Assembly (NCBI GenBank): GCA_034437455.1
Contig: DAOTUB010000117.1
Span: 1 to 19,194 of the forward strand
DNA from: DAOTUB01 sp034437455
Lineage (GTDB): Bacteria; Chloroflexota; Anaerolineae; B4-G1
Length of the DNA stretch: 19,194 bases
Reading direction: 5' to 3'
Made by a program: the position numbers and the translations under genes. Below the pieces are notes generated by a model. It was given only the letters and a program-made list of their open reading frames with translations, had not been told where the DNA came from and did no database searches. The stretch's first letter is position 1; each line of letters opens with the position of its first letter. Positions 15,101 to 19,194 of the stretch are shown one piece after another.

Positions 15101-16327
15101 ACCGGGGATACGCTAGGCCGCGATCGGCAGGGTACGGATGAGGACAATTCGACCGATTGGGAGAACACGTGTGGCGTAGACAGCGGCGCGCCCACTCCCG
15201 GCGCGATCAATTGGACCAGCCCGGGTCTGAATCTCACCAAGAGTGTCGCTCCCACGGTCATTTATCCGGGCGAAAGAGTAGTATATACCTACTGGTTGAT
15301 TAACTCTGGTGAGGAACCGTTGTCGAACATAGCCGTCAGCGATGATACGTGCAATCCGGTAACCTTTATCCGCGGCGACGGCGACGGCGACGGCGAGTTG
15401 GACGAGGATGAAGAATGGATCTATTCCTGTTCAGCAGTATTGCACAAAGATACTATCAACTATGCGACGGCCACAGGCGAGACGAAAGGCTCCAACCCCG
15501 TCCAGTTGAGCAGTAGCGCGATGGCCTCGGTTGACGTGATTCCCAGGCCGGTCAATCGGCCACCCAATGCAAGGGACGACGAGGGTTGCACGCACCGAGG
15601 AGAGACACGCAACATTGATCTCCTAGGCAATGATACCGACCCCGAGAGAGAGCGCCTCGAGATCATCGCGGTCAGTACACCGTCCACCGGCACGATGACC
15701 CACAACGTCAGCGGCGTAACTTATTCGCCGCCATCCACCACGTACACCGGCATCGCTACCTTTACCTACACCATAATAGACGAGGTGTGCAGCGTATGCA
15801 CCGGCGGTCCCTTGACCGACACCGCCAACGTCACCGTCTATGTGGAGAAGAATCTTCCTCCGATCGCCAATGATGACATAGTCTACGCGATCGTAGGTAT
15901 GCCCCGAGTCATCCACGTCTTGAACAACGACGAGGACAATAACCATTATGCATGCGATGTTGCCAACTTCACGGTGGTCGCAGTCGGCCAACCGATCACC
16001 GGTAGCGTCACTCGCAACGACACCACAGTGACCTATGTACAACCTACTCCCTACACCGGCACCATACCCTATACCGTTGCTTTCACCTACACCATGAGCG
16101 ACAATGCCAATGGTGTCATTGGACCCCTGACCGATACAGCCTGGGTCACTCTCACTGTCGTGTATCCTGTCGGCGGCTATACCAAGTTGGCAGACGCGTC
16201 GTTGTGGTCGCGGCCTGATTCAGTTTTGAAGCTTGGCAGTATAGGGGGCAGTATAGGGATCGGCATCATGGCAGTGGTTTGGGCGTGCAGGTTGCAAAGA
16301 CGCGCTGCCGAGCGCAAGTTACCGTAA
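12176..16327 (+). CDS. Large secreted, membrane-anchored surface protein with lamin-tail and cadherin-like domains
   Basis: The 1383-residue protein has a signal peptide (1-33, cleavage near VQA-A). The N-terminal part (about 36-390) resembles IgGFc-binding-like surface domains (DKPVIVCNFTTSLWAHDF). Lamin-tail-type domains follow: one around 413-515 (GEWIELYNTTTETVDLNGWT), a shortened one at 593-650 starting VVINEIM, and a full one at 832-1010 (LVINEVM, EWIELYNTGDTEVVLTGIVL). Residues 1016-1125 look like a DUF11-type repeat (LTKSVAPTVIYPGERVVYTY) with an acidic calcium-like loop (DGDGDGELDEDEE). Two tandem cadherin-like/Big_9 domains follow (1127-1225, 1226-1332). The C-terminus has VGGYTK (1332-1337), a hydrophobic stretch (about 1353-1371) and a basic tail. 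No enzymatic motif is visible. It probably sits on the outer cell surface and binds ligands or matrix. ATG 12176 has AGAGAAGG upstream at a long spacing. Function is inferred from domains only. Confidence 0.85.
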   Translation: MKVNWRFCCLAIFGIVLGWILMATLWPVSFVQAAGGAGTMFGVYVPPGFPAAGLLVTAVQDGTTVNIVDDAADGDDDDTHTGVLDEGQSYVIYIREGAIDDNDGPQAARGDYFRVQADKPVIVCNFTTSLWAHDFVPATNNTMIGADFYFYAFNNTFYTSGRVPQAEIIAYSDDTQMQLFDVTNMTDTQPIDTSGKTSVVSDTDGITVTKVITLSTGEYHAITLEVGHTYHLLANKKVTLQYGMLGHASIGRRDGGVYVPGKNGSSTGRTFYFGIPHDSSSECSAGICDEERELRIVTYDEGADVSVCGWDTISSTWDNVYSAHLGPHGHLELIGDELGYNENGEGYYFFKVLATTDVSVFETNWFETGIYGTSDIATYLSPETSIEGRRFEAYLGPPGNEPNLETGSGEIQLTHLYVFASEATNAIAYDSDAYGEWIELYNTTTETVDLNGWTLTNGSAKSVVLTGTIAPQDYYLLEYHQKATTATANLVYGDRYPYFKLGNGEDTLTLQGVLTGGIAYSDTFSYDETWASHGVYTAMARITPTEPANHSDNWVNASTLYANTVNNLGAYWGSPGEENEAYNGDGSGPQQGVVINEIMTGRIWQRFTVSDTVSNTVAGKGGYYDIALDTKDWESINNGNGPEGTPGSIVTDGPEGPYIIVESDKYISVMNTNWNDNWMAYATPTRYPDPAVIYLPSHYRRSAGKVITFTADVWTGKTALYDPITTIEIPTGVEYITGSYDTPAQILSTAVVTETQHPDGSWTLTWKHGVTMMPAVSYQFVVAATSSITGWLRSVASTSGIDAPDPLVGERYTSQDVAVVVVEVGDDEVRKVDLVINEVMVRPPGSDHEWIELYNTGDTEVVLTGIVLTDGGDFEYTIPKVAGADLALPVDSYVVIYLEDGTNNQSDLYAGSGSSGRLNNAEDRLSLFASSQFNTNTLIDFVQWDDNGVFGDETADDLAVAAGQWPDGDYVTSALTGDTLGRDRQGTDEDNSTDWENTCGVDSGAPTPGAINWTSPGLNLTKSVAPTVIYPGERVVYTYWLINSGEEPLSNIAVSDDTCNPVTFIRGDGDGDGELDEDEEWIYSCSAVLHKDTINYATATGETKGSNPVQLSSSAMASVDVIPRPVNRPPNARDDEGCTHRGETRNIDLLGNDTDPERERLEIIAVSTPSTGTMTHNVSGVTYSPPSTTYTGIATFTYTIIDEVCSVCTGGPLTDTANVTVYVEKNLPPIANDDIVYAIVGMPRVIHVLNNDEDNNHYACDVANFTVVAVGQPITGSVTRNDTTVTYVQPTPYTGTIPYTVAFTYTMSDNANGVIGPLTDTAWVTLTVVYPVGGYTKLADASLWSRPDSVLKLGSIGGSIGIGIMAVVWACRLQRRAAERKLP

Positions 16328-16375
16328 CGTCGCTCTAAAGCAAGGCAACGTCCAGGCGCCTGCACATGAGAAAGA

Positions 16376-16410
16376 AACAGCCCTGCTATTCGCACGAGTG
16401 CAGGGCTGTT
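16376..16410. terminator. Bidirectional terminator between convergent genes
   Basis: AACAGCCCTGC (16376-16386) and GCAGGGCTGTT (16400-16410) form an 11-bp perfect stem with a 13-nt loop. It is 48 nt after the surface protein stop. In the minus direction the stem is followed by TTTCTTTCTC, a better U-rich tail than on the plus side, so it may also stop the sigma/FecR transcript, whose last codon is at 16680. Confidence 0.65.
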
Positions 16411-16463
16411 CACGTCGGCGGTATGCTGACTGTTCTAGTTGAAAACAAAGACCGGCTGCGTAC

Positions 16464-16619
16464 TTGCCTATTTGGCCTCGCAAGAGTGGCCTTCTTGCTC
16501 TGGTGGCCATTGTGGTGATCGTGATTTTGGTCTCACAAATCTCTGTCGAATGGATAGTCGACAAAAGACAAAGGAAAGTACACAGCCGTCTTGTAGAATG
16601 CTATTTCCAACCTGTATAA
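16464..16619 (+). CDS. Possible small membrane protein or frameshifted remnant
   Basis: The 352-bp gap between the surface protein and the FecR gene (16328-16679) holds the terminator above and this small frame. From TTG 16464 it reads about 51 residues with a clear hydrophobic segment (LLALVAIVVIVILV) and a basic tail (VDKRQRKVHSR), ending at TAA 16617. No ribosome binding site precedes it. Another frame from ATG 16423 (MLTVLVENKDRLRTCLFGLA) runs into the same hydrophobic region, and a single frameshift near 16490 would join them. It could be a decayed gene or chance. I see nothing else in this gap. Confidence 0.2.
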   Translation: MPIWPRKSGLLALVAIVVIVILVSQISVEWIVDKRQRKVHSRLVECYFQPV

Positions 16620-16679
16620 CGAGATTGACCGAATTTTGTTACAAGTAATCCTTAATTCTTCGAGCAAACGAGATCGGTT

Positions 16680-18236
16680 TTACTGCAGTTGTGGCGTCTT
16701 GGTCAGATCTGGCGTGTTGGTTGGGCGCGGCGTGTTCGTCGGCGTGTTGGTCGGGACCGGCGTGTTCGTCGGCGTGTTGGTTGGGACCGGCGTGTTTGTC
16801 GGTGTGTTGGTTGGGACCGGCGTGTTCGTCGGCGTCCAGGTTGGGCGCGGCGTGTTCGTCGGCGTGTCGGTTGGACGCGGTGTGTTCGTCGGCGTCCAGG
16901 TTGGGCGCGGCGTGTTCGTCGGCGTCCAGGTTGGGCGCGGCGTGTTCGTCGGCGTCCAGGTTGGACGCGGTGTGCGTGTCGGCGTGTTGGTTGGGCGCGG
17001 CGTGTTCGTCGGCGTGTCGGTTGGACGCGGTGTGCGTGTCGGCGTGTTGGTTGAGCGCGGCGTGCGTGCTGGCACCCTAACCGAGGATGGTGTTGGCGTC
17101 CAAGTTGGAGATGGTGTAGGGGTGGGTGTCCGGATCAGAAATGGTGTGGGTGTTGGCGTCAAAGTTGGCTGTGGTGTATTATTGTACGTTGGTGTCTCGG
17201 TCGAGTGCGGCGTGTGTGTCGGCGACTGAATAGGCTGTGGCGTCTTGATCAGAGATGGCGTATCGGTCAGTTCGGGTGTGTTTCCTGATATTGGCGGCTC
17301 GGTTGTCGCTGGAGGCAAGGGCGTAGGCGCTGAAATCGGTAGGGCTGGCGGCAGACCGGGTTGCACAGTGGTCGCCTCGCCAGACGGCACAATGATGGTC
17401 TCTTCTTGGGCCGTGACCTCAACACTTCCCTCTCCCACTGCTACCTGCGTAGCGTTTCCAGGCAGCACTTCTACAGTGAACACGGTTCCATGCACAGTGG
17501 CGCTGGCAGAGGGGGTCTTGATCTCAAAGCGAGAGGCAGTATCGGGAAGTCGTTGCACGCGATTGTAGGTACGACCTACTTGCTGGTAAAGGGCGATCAC
17601 TTTGCTGTGACCATCTCGCCGACTGCTCAGTTGCAACACGATCAACTCGGTCTTGGCCGCCAAGTTGGTGGCGCTGCCGTCGAAAAAGATCAGCGTGGCG
17701 TCCGCTCTGTCGGTGCGGACGCGGTCGCCAGGGGCGATCTGGTCCCCCGTCTTCGCCGTCTGCCAGGTGTCGTGACCGGCCGGCAAAACCTGCACCACGC
17801 CCCTCACGTCAGTCAGAGTAGCAGTCCGGGCGACAGTCACGCCTAGCCAGGAGCGAAGCAAAAGCCCACCGATGACAAGCAGGACGAAAACCAGGGCGGT
17901 TGCCGTGGCAAAACGGAAGATAGGTAAAGGTATGGCCCTCGCAGAGCTGATGCTCGAGCGGGGCCACACATGACTGGAGGAAAGATTATTTTCCTGGGTG
18001 TTCCGATTCTTGGCCGACGCCCTGGCCTGAATCACATTGAGCATCCGAGTGCGGGCCACGCTTCGGAAGGTCGAGGAAGGGATCACCTGGGGTACTGAAT
18101 GCATTCGCTGCGCGGTGCGAAGAAGAGGCTCCAATTTCTCCCGTTGTTGGGGATATTGGTCCAGGATTTCTTCTACACTGCTGCCTGCCTCTATGTCATC
18201 CAAACATTGAGCCAGTAGTTTTTCTATTCTGGCCAT
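16680..18236 (-). CDS. Membrane protein with FecR domain and Thr-Pro repeat tail, likely sigma-factor regulator
   Basis: The 518-residue protein has a cytoplasmic N-terminus (1-105) with a helical segment (LEPLLRTAQRM, 35-45) like anti-sigma or sigma-partner regions, one membrane helix (about 108-128, TATALVFVLLVIGGLLL), an extracytoplasmic FecR domain (about 145-295, GDQIAPGDRVRTDRADATLI and SASATVHGTVFTVEV), then some 220 residues rich in Thr and Pro. The tail includes twelve consecutive ten-residue repeats of the NTPRPTWTPT type (391-510). FecR proteins relay envelope signals to ECF sigma factors. The sigma gene stops only 4 nt before ATG 18236, so both are translated from one message. I chose this ATG because the longer frame would overlap the sigma gene for 84 bp. 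No zinc-type HxxxCxxC anti-sigma motif is visible. What it senses is unknown. Confidence 0.85.
   Translation of the reverse strand: MARIEKLLAQCLDDIEAGSSVEEILDQYPQQREKLEPLLRTAQRMHSVPQVIPSSTFRSVARTRMLNVIQARASAKNRNTQENNLSSSHVWPRSSISSARAIPLPIFRFATATALVFVLLVIGGLLLRSWLGVTVARTATLTDVRGVVQVLPAGHDTWQTAKTGDQIAPGDRVRTDRADATLIFFDGSATNLAAKTELIVLQLSSRRDGHSKVIALYQQVGRTYNRVQRLPDTASRFEIKTPSASATVHGTVFTVEVLPGNATQVAVGEGSVEVTAQEETIIVPSGEATTVQPGLPPALPISAPTPLPPATTEPPISGNTPELTDTPSLIKTPQPIQSPTHTPHSTETPTYNNTPQPTLTPTPTPFLIRTPTPTPSPTWTPTPSSVRVPARTPRSTNTPTRTPRPTDTPTNTPRPTNTPTRTPRPTWTPTNTPRPTWTPTNTPRPTWTPTNTPRPTDTPTNTPRPTWTPTNTPVPTNTPTNTPVPTNTPTNTPVPTNTPTNTPRPTNTPDLTKTPQLQ
16707..17066 (-). repeat. Twelve-copy 30-bp tandem repeat within the FecR gene
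   Basis: Twelve in-frame 30-bp units encode residues 391-510 of the FecR-domain protein. Consensus is NTPRPTWTPT, with variants at position 1 (N/R), 4 (R/V) and 7 (W/N/D). Three adjacent copies at the C-terminal end are NTPVPTNTPT, which suggests recent local duplication. Because the unit is a multiple of three, slippage would change tail length without breaking the frame. Confidence 0.92.
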
Positions 18237-18240
18237 TTCG

Positions 18241-18795
18241 TCAATGTTCTCCCAGGATCTCGCTGAGGGCAGACAAAGCCCGATGCTGCATAACGCGACA
18301 AGAGCCTTCGCTCTTGCCAAGTATCTCCGCTACCTGAGCGTGACTCAGACCTTCTACAAAACGCAAGAGAATCAACTCTTGCTTTTTCTCCGGCAACTGA
18401 GCAATAGCTTCGCGAAGGCGCGTCACCTCCGCTTTTTGGACCAGCAACTCCTCCGGCTTTAAATTATTGTCAGCCAAGGTAAAGGCCACATCATCCAGAG
18501 GCTCTTCCTCTTTCTCGGTACGATAGTAATCAATGACTACATTGTGGGCAATGCGGTACAGCCATGAGGAGAAGGGATACCCTCTTTGCTGATACCCCTC
18601 TATGGCCTCCCAGGCATTCAGAAAAACTTGCTCTGTCAGGTCTTCTGCTTCCCTTTCATTGCCTACTTTGTAAAAGATGTACCGGTATATCTTGTCGAGA
18701 TGGAGCATATACAGATCGCCGAATGCCTCAGCATCTCTCTGTATGGCCCGATGGACGAGCTCGCCCTCGTTGCTTGTCGTTGCCTTCCCCGTCAT
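18241..18795 (-). CDS. ECF-type RNA polymerase sigma factor
   Basis: This 184-residue sigma-70 family protein has only region 2 (about 20-95; EDLTEQVFLNAWEAI and FSSWLYRIAHNVVIDYYR) and region 4 (about 130-180; AIAQLPEKKQELILLRFVEG and HAQVAEILGKSEGSCRVMQH), the layout of extracytoplasmic-function sigma factors. It binds core polymerase and directs it to a specific promoter set, controlled by the FecR-domain membrane protein translated 4 nt downstream. ATG 18795 is chosen. GTG 18801 in the same frame is possible, and neither has a good ribosome binding site, hinting at translational control by the leader hairpin at 18815-18863. Upstream TGTTCT/AGAACA dyads may regulate transcription. Targets are unknown; the adjacent surface protein is one guess. 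Confidence 0.94.
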   Translation of the reverse strand: MTGKATTSNEGELVHRAIQRDAEAFGDLYMLHLDKIYRYIFYKVGNEREAEDLTEQVFLNAWEAIEGYQQRGYPFSSWLYRIAHNVVIDYYRTEKEEEPLDDVAFTLADNNLKPEELLVQKAEVTRLREAIAQLPEKKQELILLRFVEGLSHAQVAEILGKSEGSCRVMQHRALSALSEILGEH

Positions 18796-18814
18796 AAGCA
18801 CACTAGGTTTTATC

Positions 18815-18863
18815 GGGCTTTACGTGTATAACGATGAAACAGGCAGAGCGTTACGTAAAGCCC
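18815..18863 (-). promoter_or_regulatory. Leader hairpin upstream of the sigma factor start
   Basis: GGGCTTTACGT (18815-18825) is perfectly inverted as ACGTAAAGCCC (18853-18863), and inner TAACG/CGTTA (18829-18833, 18849-18853) can extend the stem with a small bulge. In the minus-strand message the hairpin ends 19 nt before ATG 18795. It has no U-run, so it is a leader structure or operator rather than a terminator. Confidence 0.55.
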
Positions 18864-18877
18864 TTGAATTAAGAGAA

Positions 18878-18919
18878 GTGTTCTCAGAACAGTTCTATTT
18901 GTTCTGTTGGTTAGAACAC
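18878..18919. promoter_or_regulatory. Paired TGTTCT/AGAACA dyads, candidate operator
   Basis: Four alternating half sites occur within 42 bp: TGTTCT (18879-18884), AGAACA (18886-18891), TGTTCT (18900-18905) and AGAACA (18913-18918). They form one dyad with a 1-bp centre and one with a 7-bp centre, extended at the ends to GTGTTCT and AGAACAC. The block lies over and downstream of a candidate minus-strand -10 box, where a repressor would act. No regulator can be named. Confidence 0.5.
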
Positions 18920-18937
18920 CTGCCTAAACCTTGACAA
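18910..18937 (-). promoter_or_regulatory. Weak promoter candidate for the sigma/FecR operon
   Basis: On the minus strand, TTGTCA (18937-18932) and TCTAAC (18915-18910) are spaced by 16 bp. The -10 box is poor and lies within the last AGAACAC half site. An ECF-dependent autoregulated promoter is an alternative I could not recognise. Confidence 0.3.
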
Positions 18938-19044
18938 TGTTGGGTCACGTTGACTGCTCGCACGATGATACAACTTTTTCCAGATAGCCCATCCTGCGAG
19001 AGCTACAGTAGTGACATGCCATAGACTATCACTATCAGCCCTGA

Positions 19045-19075
19045 TTGTCAAGTAGTACGCTTGATAGGGTATAAT
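19045..19075 (+). promoter_or_regulatory. Rightward promoter at the right edge
   Basis: A perfect -10 TATAAT (19070-19075) is preceded by TTGTCA (19045-19050) with a 19-bp spacer, slightly long. Transcription would start near 19082 and run into the double-hairpin element. The remainder of 18938-19044 shows no gene. Confidence 0.5.
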
Positions 19076-19099
19076 TCAAAAGTCTGGGGAGCTTTCGAC

Positions 19100-19153
19100 G
19101 TAGCCGCGCTTTCCATAGCGCGCAGGCCCGCGAGGTATGGAAACCTCGGCTAC
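19100..19153 (+). repeat. BIME-like double-hairpin element, possible small structured RNA
   Basis: Outer arms GTAGCCG (19100-19106) and CGGCTAC (19147-19153) enclose two hairpins: CGCGC/GCGCG (19105-19109, 19118-19122) and CGAGGT/ACCTCG (19131-19136, 19143-19148). The sequence TTTCCATA (19110-19117) is exactly complementary to TATGGAAA (19136-19143). Each half starts with GTAG on its strand, the foot typical of REP sequences. GGGG (19086-19089) and CCCC (19158-19161) can extend the outer stem, followed by GTTTTATT. With the promoter just upstream, this could be a transcribed RNA of about 85 nt. Repeat nature is well supported; transcription is inference. Confidence 0.6.
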
Positions 19154-19194
19154 ATAGCCCCGTTTTATTGAAAAGATACAGTCTGGAGAAAAAA

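Noticed and set aside
16707..17066. CRISPR array
   Set aside because: The 30-bp units are contiguous with no unique spacers and encode in-frame protein repeats.
16636..17229. Plus-strand frame with repeated GVFVGVLVGTGVFVG
   Set aside because: This is the reverse reading of the Thr-Pro tandem repeat in the FecR gene. The repeat period, not selection, keeps it open.
18878..18919. LexA (SOS) box
   Set aside because: The half-site orientation and spacing (TGTTCT-N1-AGAACA, TGTTCT-N7-AGAACA) do not fit the GAAC-N4-GTTC pattern, and no SOS gene is adjacent.

Overview
The window looks like a chromosomal segment of an anaerobic or facultatively anaerobic bacterium, most likely a member of the Chloroflexota (Anaerolineae-like). 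This placement is an inference from gene style. The exported proteins carry long Thr-Pro linkers, a lipoprotein fuses a binding-protein-like domain to a CapA-like domain, an ECF sigma factor is paired with a FecR-domain membrane protein, and intergenic spaces hold several short palindromic elements. No 16S rRNA or other phylogenetic marker is present to confirm it. There are no phage genes, transposases or CRISPR arrays.

Layout, left to right. Positions 1-80 may hold the start of a leftward gene whose reading frame is unclear. A promoter, a tRNA-Gly(GCC) and an intrinsic terminator follow (202-373). Next is a rightward GT2 glycosyltransferase (406-1131). It converges with a leftward cell-envelope cluster (4377-1085): L,D-transpeptidase, CapA-like lipoprotein and a small unknown protein. 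Then comes a leftward electron-transfer operon (8255-4505): etfB, etfA and an acyl-CoA dehydrogenase, with a 60-bp double-hairpin repeat between etfA and the dehydrogenase.

A divergent 399-bp intergenic region (8256-8654) carries promoters in both directions and a MITE-like inverted repeat. From it runs a rightward operon encoding a glycyl-radical-enzyme activase (8655-9557) and a glycyl radical enzyme (9625-11976). I assign the latter as trans-4-hydroxy-L-proline dehydratase (HypD), because the known catalytic residues appear at matching spacing. A terminator and a new promoter then precede a 1383-residue secreted, membrane-anchored multidomain surface protein (12176-16327). It converges with a leftward ECF sigma / FecR operon (18795-16680). 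The right edge holds a strong-looking rightward promoter that reads into a double-hairpin element and may make a small structured RNA.

How the parts may work together. The activase would install the glycyl radical on HypD, which dehydrates hydroxyproline to pyrroline-5-carboxylate. That product needs a reductase not present here, and would act as an electron sink or give proline. The divergent Etf and acyl-CoA dehydrogenase genes belong to acyl-CoA oxidation, and the EtfB has a loop reminiscent of bifurcating Etfs. A joint amino-acid-fermenting role is only suggested by proximity. The sigma/FecR pair looks like an envelope-sensing switch, and the neighbouring surface protein is a possible but unproven target.

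The most unusual structural signal is a set of four intergenic elements (4460-4492, 6281-6340, 9560-9591, 19100-19153). They are unrelated in sequence but share one design: the two arms pair with each other, and each arm can also fold on itself, fully or nearly so. Two of them have GTAG at both feet, as REP/BIME elements mobilised by RAYT transposases do.
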